Below, one piece after another: positions 1 through 8,632 of a DNA stretch of 64,000 bases. Position 1 is the stretch's first letter; each line of letters begins with the position of its first letter. A program made the translations under genes and the position numbers. The notes beneath the pieces are model-generated. The model made no database searches, had not been told where the DNA came from, and was given only the letters and a program-made list of their open reading frames with translations. This DNA comes from JADKHR01 sp041917295 (GTDB taxonomy: Bacteria > Elusimicrobiota > Elusimicrobia > FEN-1173), in the NCBI GenBank assembly GCA_041917295.1, contig JAYRXX010000057.1, positions 142,532 to 206,531 of the forward strand. The letters run 5' to 3'.

Positions 1-786
1 GTTGGTTCGAGCGTGGATGGGCTTTTGGGGGAGGCGGGGGTTTCCTCGGTTCATTTAGGGCGGATGTTGGCTCCGGGCGTGAAGGGGCAGGCGTTTGATA
101 CCGCGGTTCGGGATTACGCTTTTGCGTTAGGCTATCAGATGGCTCAGTCGGACAATCCTGGCGCGTTGGTCCCGCTCCTTGAGGTGGCTTACTTAACAGT
201 GGCCGCGCGGTCCCAGGATGTGGGGGTGCATATGAATCCCGCCGGGTTTGCCCAGGCGTTCCAGTTGGGAGCCGGTTTTGCCAAAACAACAATCGTTCAA
301 GACAACGAAGCCGCGGTTTTCCATGTGGGCCAGACTGATTTGGCGGTCCAAGATAAAAGTGAGGTCTTGGATAAATTGGTGGAGACGATTCTGTCCAACG
401 ATCGAAAAGAAAAAACGGGGGGGCGAATTTCTCCCATTGAGTTGGTCAGTTCGGATCCGGCCGTTGTCAGCAATGATCAGGTGCGGGCGGCGGTTGTGGC
501 TTACGTAAAAAAACATCATTCCGCGGCAATTGACCAGGTTGCCTCAGGTCGGTTTAATATTCGTCTCCGCTCGGATCTCAGGTTTGTGAATGACAAGATC
601 GATTCGGTGGCGCTGTTTGACCAAATCAAACGGTCCGCGGGCCACGTGACCAGGATAGCGTGTTTCACGTCTCAGCCCGAGGCATGGACTTTGAATGACG
701 TCATACGGCTTGTGGCCCTCGAAAAAGTTTTGGCCGATGTGCTCCAACAATTGGAGGCCCTGAAGGCCACCGAGAACAACGCCTAA
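1..786 (+). CDS. Hypothetical protein, C-terminal part (5' end outside window)
   Basis: The reading frame is open from base 1 to the TAA at 784-786, so the gene very probably starts upstream of the window; the GTG at 13 is only the first possible start inside it. About 260 residues are visible. They are soluble-looking, with no membrane segment, no cysteine motif and no nucleotide-binding loop that I recognise. The last 40 residues look helical (VALEKVLADVLQQLEALKA). I do not recognise the family. It ends 71 bases before the next start and codon use matches the neighbours. Confidence 0.75.
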   Translation, partial: VGSSVDGLLGEAGVSSVHLGRMLAPGVKGQAFDTAVRDYAFALGYQMAQSDNPGALVPLLEVAYLTVAARSQDVGVHMNPAGFAQAFQLGAGFAKTTIVQDNEAAVFHVGQTDLAVQDKSEVLDKLVETILSNDRKEKTGGRISPIELVSSDPAVVSNDQVRAAVVAYVKKHHSAAIDQVASGRFNIRLRSDLRFVNDKIDSVALFDQIKRSAGHVTRIACFTSQPEAWTLNDVIRLVALEKVLADVLQQLEALKATENNA

Positions 787-857
787 ATGTCCTTTGCATT
801 TGTCTCCAGATGGCGGTATAATCTTCCCCACCTTTTACCTGAGGAAGGATGTGTTTC

Positions 858-2018
858 ATGGCCCGTGTTGTCTTAAGAAAAGTCACTAAAAATTTCGGTG
901 AACATCCCATCGTTCGCGGGATCGATCTGGACATTCCCGACAAAGAATTTTTTGTCATGGTGGGTCCCTCCGGGTGCGGGAAGTCCACCACGCTTCGGAT
1001 GATTGCCGGGTTGGAAGATATTACGTCCGGCGAAATCTTGATCGACGGGCGTGTGGTCAACAACATCCACCCCAAAGACCGCGACATCGCGATGGTGTTC
1101 CAAAACTACGCGCTTTATCCCCACATGACCGTTTATGAAAATATGGCTTTTGGATTGAAACTTCGAAACTATCCCCGGTCAGAAATCAAAGCCCGCGTCA
1201 AAGAGGCCGCCGATATCCTCAATTTGGGTTCTTATCTTGAACGCAAACCGGGCGCTCTTTCCGGTGGCCAGCGCCAGAGAGTGGCGGTGGGCCGGGCTAT
1301 TGTGCGTAAACCGCGGGTCTTTCTGTTTGACGAGCCCTTGTCCAATCTGGACGCCAAACTGCGCGTTCAAATGCGGTTGGAACTGGTCAAACTTCACCAA
1401 CGATTGCAATCCACCATTATCTACGTGACCCATGACCAGATCGAAGCCATGACCATGGGCGACCGCATCTGCTTAATGAAGGACGGGGAAGTTCAACAGG
1501 TGGATCCACCCCTCACCTTGTACGAACGGCCGGCCAACGAGTTTGTGGCCGGGTTTATCGGCAACTCGCCCATGAACTTTTTTCCGGTGACGGTGGAAGC
1601 CATGGGTAAAAGCGTTCTTCTTCGTCATCCGAGTTTTGACTTGGCTGTGCCCCTGTCGTTGGTGGCCCAGGTGGCTCCGCTGGCGGGCAAAAAACTAATT
1701 TTTGGAATACGACCGGAAGATCTTTACGACAGGCTTTTTTACAATTACCCTGTCGCGCCTGGATCCAGCGTAAAAGCAACGGTGGACGTTGTTGAGCCGT
1801 TGGGGCCTGAGATCATTCTTTACCTCAAGGCCGGCTCCGTTGACCTCGTGGCCCGTGTCCCGGGTTATGTCAAAGCCCAGGAAGGTAAAAAAATGGATCT
1901 TGTTTTTAATCTGGAACGGATGCACCTTTTTGACTCCGAAACAAAAAAGGCGCTCCTGAACCCGGATTTGAAAACTTTTGTCCCCCCTACCCCGGTTGCA
2001 AAAGTTTCGGCTGTCTAA
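858..2018 (+). CDS. ABC transporter ATP-binding protein, MalK/UgpC/MsmK type
   Basis: This is the ATPase subunit of a carbohydrate-type (CUT1) ABC importer, acting on the inner face of the cytoplasmic membrane. From the ATG at 858 it shows Walker A GPSGCGKST (residues 36-44), Q-loop FQNYALYP, signature LSGGQ (134-138), Walker B VFLFDEP (154-160) and the switch His192. A C-terminal TOBE/regulatory region of about 140 residues follows, giving the 386-residue length usual for MalK/UgpC. I chose 858 over the ATG at 849 because the GAGGAAGG at 841-848 is properly spaced only from 858. No permease or binding-protein gene is adjacent, so the substrate is unknown; such ATPases can serve several transporters. 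Confidence 0.93.
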   Translation: MARVVLRKVTKNFGEHPIVRGIDLDIPDKEFFVMVGPSGCGKSTTLRMIAGLEDITSGEILIDGRVVNNIHPKDRDIAMVFQNYALYPHMTVYENMAFGLKLRNYPRSEIKARVKEAADILNLGSYLERKPGALSGGQRQRVAVGRAIVRKPRVFLFDEPLSNLDAKLRVQMRLELVKLHQRLQSTIIYVTHDQIEAMTMGDRICLMKDGEVQQVDPPLTLYERPANEFVAGFIGNSPMNFFPVTVEAMGKSVLLRHPSFDLAVPLSLVAQVAPLAGKKLIFGIRPEDLYDRLFYNYPVAPGSSVKATVDVVEPLGPEIILYLKAGSVDLVARVPGYVKAQEGKKMDLVFNLERMHLFDSETKKALLNPDLKTFVPPTPVAKVSAV

Positions 2019-2034
2019 CCGGGATTCCCCGGTT
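2017..2034. repeat. 18-bp palindrome (AACCGGGATTCCCCGGTT type), copy 1
   Basis: A near-perfect palindrome that starts inside the TAA stop codon of the ABC ATPase gene. Related sequences occur at 4441-4458, 10785-10820 and 37759-37776, all at gene ends or in intergenic DNA. It could act as an RNA hairpin at the transcript 3' end, but no T-run follows. Confidence 0.6.
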
Positions 2035-2089
2035 GGATCGGGTCTGTCGTCGACAGGGTCATGAACAAAGAAGGTCGACCGCCGCTTCC

Positions 2090-2860
2090 ATGAAAATCGC
2101 CACGTTTAATGCCAATTCTGTTCGGTCGCGGTTGCCGATTGTTTTAAAGTGGTTGGCGGCCGAACGGCCGGACGTGTTGGCGTTGCAAGAAACCAAGGTC
2201 ACCGACGATCAGTTTCCCCGGTTGGATTTTGAGAACGCGGGGTGGCGGGTGGTGTTTCGCGGGCAAAAGTCGTACAACGGTGTGGCGTTTGTTTCCAAAG
2301 AACCGTTGACCGACGTGGACACGTCCTGGGACCCGTCGGGGTCCGGGGAAGCCCGGGTGATCACGGCTCGTTGGAAAGACTGGTTTATAATCAACACCTA
2401 CGTGCCCCAGGGGTTTGAGCCGGATTCTCCGAAATTCCAAAACAAACTCAAATTTTACGCGGGATTGAAAGATCTTTTTGCGCGCCACGTTACGTCCAAA
2501 ACCCCCGCCCTGTGGATGGGCGATCTCAACGTGGCGCCAACGGAAATTGATCTGAACGATCCGGTTCGAAACGCCGAACATGTGTGTTTTCATCCCAAAG
2601 CACGGGCGGCGTACGAGGCCGCCCGGGGAGATTTATGGACAGACCTTTTTCGCGAAAAAGAAAAGGGGCCCGGCCATTACACCTATTGGGACTACATGAT
2701 TCCGACGAATTTTCCCCGCAACCGCGGCTGGCGCATTGATCTCATGCTGGGAACCCCGCCGACGGTTCAACGGCTCCAAAAAATCTGGATCGACAAAGCC
2801 CCCCGCGGTTGGGAAAAACCTTCCGACCACACTTTCCTCGTCGCTGAATTCAAGGAATGA
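2090..2860 (+). CDS. xth: Exodeoxyribonuclease III (AP endonuclease family 1)
   Basis: A base-excision repair nuclease that cuts 5' of abasic sites and has 3'-5' exonuclease activity. The 256-residue product has the ExoIII/EEP motifs: N7 in TFNANSVRSR, the metal-binding E34 in LQETKV, the WMGDLNVAPTEIDL block and the C-terminal SDHTFLVAEF with the catalytic Asp-His. The length matches E. coli XthA (268). The ATG at 2090 begins the canonical MKIATFN start; an in-frame upstream extension is unlike the family. A MITE-like repeat follows 10 bases after the stop. Confidence 0.95.
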   Translation: MKIATFNANSVRSRLPIVLKWLAAERPDVLALQETKVTDDQFPRLDFENAGWRVVFRGQKSYNGVAFVSKEPLTDVDTSWDPSGSGEARVITARWKDWFIINTYVPQGFEPDSPKFQNKLKFYAGLKDLFARHVTSKTPALWMGDLNVAPTEIDLNDPVRNAEHVCFHPKARAAYEAARGDLWTDLFREKEKGPGHYTYWDYMIPTNFPRNRGWRIDLMLGTPPTVQRLQKIWIDKAPRGWEKPSDHTFLVAEFKE

Positions 2861-2870
2861 CAGCGGAATT

Positions 2871-3071
2871 GTAACTACTCAGATCCCTCATCCGCCCCCT
2901 TGGGGGCACCTTCCCCCAAGAGGGGAAGGAAACAAAGATTTCCCTTCTCCTCTTGGGAGGCCGGTCGCAGAGCTCCCGGCACCGGGGGCGGTCTCTCCCA
3001 CGAGACATTTCCGCTAGCGCGGTCAGCAGGGCCGCTGATGCGAGGGCAGGGTGAGGGAGCTGAGCAGTTAC
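2871..3071 (+). mobile_element. MITE-like element, copy 1 (long form, 201 bp)
   Basis: The ends are inverted repeats of about 24 bp, starting GTAACTACTCAG and ending CTGAGCAGTTAC. It is flanked by a perfect 8-bp direct repeat GCGGAATT (2863-2870 and 3072-3079). The interior carries the motif CCCTCTCCTCTTGGGA/GAGGGCAGGGTGAGGG found in four other places here. GTAA ends with 8-bp target duplications are typical of IS66-family elements, so this is probably a non-autonomous derivative mobilised by an IS66-type transposase. It has no credible coding content and lies between xth and the Mrp gene. Confidence 0.85.
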
Positions 3072-3146
3072 GCGGAATTGATATAATTTCTCCTGTCGTA
3101 ATCGCCGCGTTCCCTGCTGCGAATTCCCCTTTTTTGGAGTGAGCCC

Positions 3147-4355
3147 ATGCCTGCACCCTCAGATATTCTGTTCAAACCGAGTTCGGAAGCGTTGCAAGCC
3201 CGAAAAGGACCGTCGTTTCGACGGCCAGGGCCGGACTCGTTGGTCAACGTTCGGAATTTGGTGGCCATTGGAAGCGGGAAAGGCGGGGTGGGCAAATCGA
3301 CGGTGACGACCAATTTGGCCGTGGCGCTTCAAAAAATGGGCGCCAAAGTGGCTGTGTTGGACGCGGACATTTACGGGCCCAGCCAACCGGGATTGATGGG
3401 AGCCGGCGGAGAGCGGGCCCAATCGGAAGAAGACCAAATTAAACCCATGAATCGTCATGGGGTGGGGTTTATGTCCATGGGTTTGATCATGCCCCAGGAC
3501 GGGCCCGTGGTGTGGCGCGCGCCCATGGCCATGAAAGCCCTCTTTCAATTTTTGACCAACGTCCAATGGGGGGACCTGGATTACCTTTTGATCGATCTTC
3601 CGCCGGGAACCGGCGATGTCCAGCTCACCATCGCCCAGCAGGCGCCGCTCACCGGATCCATTGTGGTCACAACGCCCCAGGACGTGGCCTTGAACGTGGC
3701 GCGCAAAGGCCTTCAGATGTTTCAGCAGGTCAAGGTGCCGATTTTGGGCGTGGTGGAAAACATGAGCGGATTCGTTTGCACGAACTGCGGCACGGAACAT
3801 CTGGTGTTTAAAAAAGAAGGTGGACGGGCTTTGGCCAAAGAATCCGGCACGGCCTTCTTGGGTCGCATTCCGTTGGAGACCGACATCATGTCCGGTGGCG
3901 ACGCGGGGGAACCTTTGTTGGTCCGTAGCCCCAACGCCCCGGCCGCCCAATCGTTTATGGATTTGGCGCGGGCCTTTGAACACGAAGTGGCTCGGGTCAA
4001 CGGAGCGCCGTTGGCCGACGAACCAAAAAATGTGTCGATTGGTTCCGCGGGCGATCTTCGCATCGAGTGGGCCGACGGACACGAAGGCATCAACGGGGCG
4101 TGGGGACTGCGGGTGAGCTGTCCTTGCGCGGCGTGCGTTGACGAAGACACGGGAAAAAGGGTGTTGGACCCCCAACGCATTCCCCTGGACATCAACGTGT
4201 CGGAAGTTCACCCCGTGGGCCGATACGGCATCGGCATCGCTTTTTCCGACAGCCACAACACGGGCATTTTCCGGTTTGAAACACTTCGCGCGGCCTGTGA
4301 ATGTCCCTTGTGTGCCGCGTCCAAGGGGAATTCCTCGGCCCGTTTTTCCGTTTAA
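3147..4355 (+). CDS. mrp: Mrp/ApbC-type Fe-S cluster carrier ATPase fused to DUF971
   Basis: A P-loop ATPase of the Mrp/NBP35 family that carries and delivers Fe-S clusters in the cytoplasm. The deviant Walker A GKGGVGKST lies at residues 44-52, followed by the DADIYGPSQPG and LPPGTGDVQLT blocks. The CxxC metal site is at C211/C214 (FVCTNCG). After about residue 300 comes a DUF971 domain (RIEWADG, then SCPCAAC, HPVGRYGIGI and ACECPLC). Mrp-DUF971 fusions are known. The N-terminal domain with MIP18-like fold found in many Mrp proteins is absent. The ATG at 3147 has GGAGTGAG upstream. The next gene encodes an Nfu scaffold, so the pair is probably a cluster assembly and delivery unit. Confidence 0.95.
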   Translation: MPAPSDILFKPSSEALQARKGPSFRRPGPDSLVNVRNLVAIGSGKGGVGKSTVTTNLAVALQKMGAKVAVLDADIYGPSQPGLMGAGGERAQSEEDQIKPMNRHGVGFMSMGLIMPQDGPVVWRAPMAMKALFQFLTNVQWGDLDYLLIDLPPGTGDVQLTIAQQAPLTGSIVVTTPQDVALNVARKGLQMFQQVKVPILGVVENMSGFVCTNCGTEHLVFKKEGGRALAKESGTAFLGRIPLETDIMSGGDAGEPLLVRSPNAPAAQSFMDLARAFEHEVARVNGAPLADEPKNVSIGSAGDLRIEWADGHEGINGAWGLRVSCPCAACVDEDTGKRVLDPQRIPLDINVSEVHPVGRYGIGIAFSDSHNTGIFRFETLRAACECPLCAASKGNSSARFSV

Positions 4356-4440
4356 TCCAAAATTTTCAGTTGACTGGACATTTCCGTCCGGGAGGCCTGG
4401 AAAATTATGTTCCATGCACGATCGACAAAAGCCATGATTC

Positions 4441-4458
4441 AACCGGGAAATCCCGGTT
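4441..4458. repeat. 18-bp palindrome, copy 2
   Basis: AACCGGGAAATCCCGGTT, a near-perfect palindrome between mrp and nfu, 6 bases before the nfu start. It belongs to the same family as the copies at 2017, 10785 and 37759. Its position over the ribosome-binding region could affect nfu translation (inference). Confidence 0.6.
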
Positions 4459-4464
4459 AATCGT

Positions 4465-5121
4465 ATGGACCCCTCTCCGCTGACCGGCCCTTCCCCGCGG
4501 TTGGGGGAAGATGTTCGTATCACGGCCGCCGTGTCGCCGTCGGATCCCCGCGTTTGCGCGTTCACCTTGGATCGGTCCATTTTTTCCGGGTCCGTCCTTT
4601 GCCGGAACGCCGAGGAAGCCCGGGGAACACCTTTGTTTGAACGGCTCTTCGCCTTGCCGGGGGTTGTCCAGGTGTGGGTGGCCGGCGATCGAGTGACCGT
4701 GGCCTGCGCCGACCCCCAACCCTGGGACGTCGCCGCCAAAACCATTGGCAAAATCCTTCGCGCGACCCTGACCGATGTCGGGTTTTCGCCCTTGGCTCAA
4801 AAATCGTTGTCGGCCGGCGACCTCTTGGAACGGGTACGCGCCGTATTAAATTCCGACGTTAATCCCGGTTTGGCCCAGCACGGAGGTCAAGCGGAACTGG
4901 TGGCGATCAAGGGCGGGGTGGCCGAAATTAAACTAAGCGGAGGATGCCAGGGGTGTGGCGCGGCGAAGATGACCCTGTCCTTCGGCATTGAACGAACCCT
5001 TCGATCCAAAATTCCCGAACTGCGGGGCGTTCGCGACGTCACAGACCATGCGGCGGGCGAGCGGCCCTACTTTTCCGGGTCCGGGCAGAGCCCGTTTGAA
5101 TCCACCGATCGCGGTCTTTGA
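4465..5121 (+). CDS. Nfu-type Fe-S scaffold (Nfu N-domain plus NifU C-domain)
   Basis: The 218-residue product appears to have an N-terminal Nfu-like domain (about residues 20-110, FTLDRSIFSGSVLCRN to DVGFSP) and a C-terminal NifU domain. The C-domain has the cluster-binding C161-x2-C164 in GGCQGCGAAKMTL. It would hold an Fe-S cluster for transfer to target proteins. It follows the Mrp gene in the same direction, supporting a shared role. A stretch of about 30 residues after the NifU domain is not conserved and overlaps the start of the downstream pabB-pabC frame. The ATG at 4465 lacks a clear Shine-Dalgarno sequence. Confidence 0.87.
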   Translation: MDPSPLTGPSPRLGEDVRITAAVSPSDPRVCAFTLDRSIFSGSVLCRNAEEARGTPLFERLFALPGVVQVWVAGDRVTVACADPQPWDVAAKTIGKILRATLTDVGFSPLAQKSLSAGDLLERVRAVLNSDVNPGLAQHGGQAELVAIKGGVAEIKLSGGCQGCGAAKMTLSFGIERTLRSKIPELRGVRDVTDHAAGERPYFSGSGQSPFESTDRGL

Positions 5122-6847
5122 GTCTTTCGATCCCGCCCAGTCGGGGTGGTCGGCTTCGTTTGGCCGGCCCCGCGGGGTTCGTCAGGCTCAAACGCTTTCC
5201 CAGGTCCGGCCCCTGTTGGGTTTTTTGGAAGAGCAGGTTCGGCAAGGGCGGTGGGGCATTCTACTTTTGTCCTACGAGGCGGCGCCAGGTCTCAACCCGG
5301 CGCTGACCGCTTTTCAAGGGGGCGGCATCCCCTTGGCGTGGGCCGCGGTGTTTGACCGGCCTCACACAATTCGTTTCCCGATCGAGACCCCTTTTCAACA
5401 TTCTCCGTGGCGTCCCGCCTTGACGGAAAAAAAATACGCCACCGCGGTTCAGAAAATCAAACATCACATTGAACGGGGAGACACCTACCAAGTTAATTTC
5501 ACGTTCCCGCTCCGTACTCGGTGGTCGGGTGATTCCTGGGCGTGGTATTGCCGGCTCCGGGATTGCCAGGGAGCGCCCTATTCGGCCTATGTGGATCTCG
5601 GACGATGGAAAATACTGAGCTTGTCGCCGGAACTTTTTTTTGAGAAGCGAGGTGATCGGTTGGTCGCGCGTCCCATGAAAGGCTCGGCCCCTCGCGGGCG
5701 GTGGAAAGAAGAAGACCGGGCCTTCGACCGGGGCCTTCGTTTAAGCCCAAAAGAAAGGGCCGAGAACGTGATGATCGTTGATCTGCTTCGAAACGATTTT
5801 GGAAAAATTGCCCGACCCGGGTCCGTCCGGACCACGCGCCTCTTTAAAACGGAGCCTTACCCAACTCTCTGGCAAATGACGTCGGAAATCGAGGCCCGGC
5901 TCAGGCCGCGGGTGGGATTGCCGGAAATGATGGAAGCCCTGTTTCCCAGCGGGTCGGTTACGGGCGCGCCCAAACGGCGCACCATGGAAATTATTCAGAA
6001 CCTCGAAACGGGTCCGCGCGGGGTCTACACGGGGACCCTTGGTTTGCTTCGCCCGAACGGGCACTGGACCTTTAGCGTCGGCATCCGCACTTTAACGTTG
6101 GACGGAAAAACGGGCGAAGCCCGTTGCCCGGTGGGGAGCGGCGTGACCATCTCGTCGGAGGCGTCAGCGGAATATCGGGAATGTCTGCTGAAAGGGGATT
6201 TTCTAAAGGCCCCGTCTTATGATTTGTTGGAATCGATCCGGTTGGAAAACGGCGAGTGGTATTTGTTGGCCGGCCATTTGGACCGACTGCGCCGGTCCGC
6301 CCAGCGGTTTGGTTTTCGATGGAATCCCAAGGCTATTCGAGACCATCTCAAGACCCAGGCTCACAAACGGCCGAATGGCCGTTGGAAAGTTCGCCTGTTG
6401 TTGTCCCGCGACGGAAACGTGCGGTGCGAATCAGCGCCCTTGGACGTTCCCATGACCCCCTGGCGGGTGGGTTTGGCCCAACAGCCGGTGGACGAGTCCG
6501 ACCTTTTTCTTTATCACAAAACAACCCGGCGGGACGTGTACGACAAATTTCGTCGCGCCCATCCCGACGGGGACGATGTCCTTCTGTGGAACCAACGCGG
6601 GGAACTGACCGAGTCAACCCTGGCCAACCTCGTGATTAAAATGAACGGACACCTCTACACGCCCCCGATCCAATGCGGGTTGTTGGGGGGCGTGTTTCGG
6701 CGCCATCTTCTCGGTCGGGGAAAGATTCGTGAGCGTGTCCTGACCCGAACGGATCTTCGAAGAGCGGAGCGCGTTTTTCTGATCAATTCGGTCCGCGGTT
6801 GGATCCCCGTGGACCTTCTGTCAAGAAATCGGAAAAAGAGCCGATAA
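5048..6847 (+). CDS. pabBC: Aminodeoxychorismate synthase component I fused to aminodeoxychorismate lyase (PabB-PabC)
   Basis: A bifunctional enzyme for p-aminobenzoate, the folate precursor. Residues 1-400 form the chorismate-binding PabB domain, including RGDTYQVNFTFPL, the PMKGSAPRG loop, NVMIVDLLRNDFGKI and SGSVTGAPKRRTMEII. The last 200 residues are a class IV aminotransferase-type PLP domain (PabC) with LNQRGELTES-like and TPPIQCGLLGGVFRR motifs. Such fusions are common in bacteria. The start is uncertain: the ATG at 5048 gives a short leader before the conserved PPIAVFESF and overlaps nfu by 74 bases. No pabA is nearby. Confidence 0.92.
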   Translation: MRRASGPTFPGPGRARLNPPIAVFESFDPAQSGWSASFGRPRGVRQAQTLSQVRPLLGFLEEQVRQGRWGILLLSYEAAPGLNPALTAFQGGGIPLAWAAVFDRPHTIRFPIETPFQHSPWRPALTEKKYATAVQKIKHHIERGDTYQVNFTFPLRTRWSGDSWAWYCRLRDCQGAPYSAYVDLGRWKILSLSPELFFEKRGDRLVARPMKGSAPRGRWKEEDRAFDRGLRLSPKERAENVMIVDLLRNDFGKIARPGSVRTTRLFKTEPYPTLWQMTSEIEARLRPRVGLPEMMEALFPSGSVTGAPKRRTMEIIQNLETGPRGVYTGTLGLLRPNGHWTFSVGIRTLTLDGKTGEARCPVGSGVTISSEASAEYRECLLKGDFLKAPSYDLLESIRLENGEWYLLAGHLDRLRRSAQRFGFRWNPKAIRDHLKTQAHKRPNGRWKVRLLLSRDGNVRCESAPLDVPMTPWRVGLAQQPVDESDLFLYHKTTRRDVYDKFRRAHPDGDDVLLWNQRGELTESTLANLVIKMNGHLYTPPIQCGLLGGVFRRHLLGRGKIRERVLTRTDLRRAERVFLINSVRGWIPVDLLSRNRKKSR

Positions 6848-6870
6848 CAAGGGCGACTCCAGGAGACTTC

Positions 6871-8592
6871 ATGCAAAACCGTTGGAAAAAAGACGCGTCT
6901 GGTGAAGAGGTGGTGGAAGTGGCCCGTGTGGGGGCGAGCCTTTTGGAAGACCCTTTGTTGAATAAGGGAAGCGGGTTCCCGGTGGACGAGCGCCGTGCGC
7001 TGGGGTTGGAAGGCCTCTTGCCTCCCCATGTGTCCACCTGGGAAGAACAGATTCAGCGTTCCTACGGCAACTATCTGAAGAAAACCACCGACCTTGAACG
7101 CCACGTGTTTCTCACCTCTCTTCAAGACCGAAACGAAACGTTGTTTTACGGGCTTCTCCAGGCGCACATCCACGAAATGATGCCCATCATCTATACCCCG
7201 GTGGTGGGGGAAGCGTGCCGCCAGTACAGTCACTTGTATCGTCGGCCGCGAGGGCTCTATTTGAACTATTCCGATCGGGCGCGTTTGGAAACCATGTTGT
7301 CGAACGTCTCCCACCGGCCGGTGGAAGTGATTGTGGTCACCGATGGGGAACGGATTTTGGGTTTGGGCGATTTGGGGTTGAACGGAGTGGGTATCCCCAT
7401 TGGTAAATTGAGCCTTTACACTCTGTGTGCGGGGATCCACCCAGCGATGACACTTCCCATTGTGCTCGACGTGGGCACAGACAACAAGGAGTTGCTGAAC
7501 GATCCGTTGTATCTGGGGTGGCGTCACGAACGGGTGCGCGGCGCCGAGTACGACTCGTTTATTGAGCGCTTCGTGGCCGGGGTTAAGAAATGTTGGCCCC
7601 ACGTTTTGTTGCAGTGGGAAGATTTTTCCAAAGGCAACGCCGCGCGGTTGCTGGAAAAGTACCGGGACCAACTGTGCACCTTTAACGACGATATTCAAGG
7701 CACCGGTGCCGTGACAGCCGCGGGGGTTATGGCGGCGGTTCGGGCCATCGGCGGAAAGATGAAGGACCAACAAGTGGTCATTTTGGGCGCGGGGTCCGCC
7801 GCCATGGGCATCGGCGACCAATTGGTTATGGCCATGCGGCAAGAGGGTCTTGACCTTCCTTCATCCCGGTCGAAAATTTGGTTGGTGGACAGTCAAGGCT
7901 TGGTGTTGAAGGAACGGCCCAACCTGGAACCCGGCAAAAGTCGGTTTGCCCAACCCGCCCAGCGCGCGGGGGAATGGAAAGTGGCCAACAAAGCCCAAAT
8001 TAATTTGGCCGAAACCGTTCACCACGTTCGACCCACGGTCTTGATCGGGACCTCGGCCCAACCCAACGTCTTTACGAAAGAGATTGTTCACGACATGAAC
8101 AGCGATGGGCCGCGACCGTCTTCCCGTCCACTTATTTTTCCGTTGTCAAACCCCACGTCGAAATGCGAAGCCACGCCGGCCGATCTGTTGACATGGACGA
8201 ACGGCCGGGCCTTGGTGGCCACGGGAAGCCCCTACGCGCCTGTGACGGTGGATGGAAAAACCCGCGTCATCGGCCAATGCAACAACGCCTATATTTTCCC
8301 CGGCATGGGGTTGGGAGTCACTGCCAGCGGCGCGCGCCGCGTGACGGACGAAATGTTTTTCGCCGCCGCCCGCGCGTTGGCGGACCTTTCACCGGCGTTG
8401 CGTGATTCGGACGCTTCTCTTTTTCCTGATCTCAACGGCATTCGAGACGTATCCCGCCGGGTGGCGATGGCAGTGGCGAAAATGGCCCAGTCCCAGGGCC
8501 ACGCCGACGCCGTGTCCCCTGACGAATTGGACCGCCGCCTCACCGCCAAAACCTGGATCCCCCGCTACCCGCATCTGCGTCGCAATTCCTGA
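6871..8592 (+). CDS. maeA: NAD-dependent malic enzyme (oxaloacetate-decarboxylating)
   Basis: Converts malate to pyruvate and CO2 with NAD reduction, in the cytoplasm. The 573-residue length and order match the large MaeA/SfcA type. It has YTPVVGEACRQYSHLY, the malate-binding RPRGLYLNY, VVTDGERILGLGDLG, FNDDIQGTGAVTAAG and the nucleotide-binding VILGAGSAAMGIG. SNPTSKCEA and FPGMGLGV follow towards the C-terminus. The ATG at 6871 follows CCAGGAGACTTC, a good ribosome-binding site; upstream in-frame sequence belongs to the end of pabBC. With the PEP synthase at 39487 it could support a C4 to PEP gluconeogenic route. Confidence 0.95.
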   Translation: MQNRWKKDASGEEVVEVARVGASLLEDPLLNKGSGFPVDERRALGLEGLLPPHVSTWEEQIQRSYGNYLKKTTDLERHVFLTSLQDRNETLFYGLLQAHIHEMMPIIYTPVVGEACRQYSHLYRRPRGLYLNYSDRARLETMLSNVSHRPVEVIVVTDGERILGLGDLGLNGVGIPIGKLSLYTLCAGIHPAMTLPIVLDVGTDNKELLNDPLYLGWRHERVRGAEYDSFIERFVAGVKKCWPHVLLQWEDFSKGNAARLLEKYRDQLCTFNDDIQGTGAVTAAGVMAAVRAIGGKMKDQQVVILGAGSAAMGIGDQLVMAMRQEGLDLPSSRSKIWLVDSQGLVLKERPNLEPGKSRFAQPAQRAGEWKVANKAQINLAETVHHVRPTVLIGTSAQPNVFTKEIVHDMNSDGPRPSSRPLIFPLSNPTSKCEATPADLLTWTNGRALVATGSPYAPVTVDGKTRVIGQCNNAYIFPGMGLGVTASGARRVTDEMFFAAARALADLSPALRDSDASLFPDLNGIRDVSRRVAMAVAKMAQSQGHADAVSPDELDRRLTAKTWIPRYPHLRRNS

Positions 8593-8632
8593 GCTGGAAA
8601 GACATTCCCAGAAAACGCACAATAGAATCCTC

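Noticed and set aside
2736..3156. Open frames on both strands across the first MITE
   Set aside because: They translate palindromic repeat DNA; the same peptide-like strings arise at other MITE copies.
3159..4751. 530-codon minus-strand frame opposite mrp and nfu
   Set aside because: It is a GC-rich shadow with His/Arg/Gln-rich composition; the plus-strand genes have clear family motifs.
6655..7842. 395-codon minus-strand frame opposite pabBC and malic enzyme
   Set aside because: Low-complexity antisense translation; malic enzyme motifs are complete on the plus strand.
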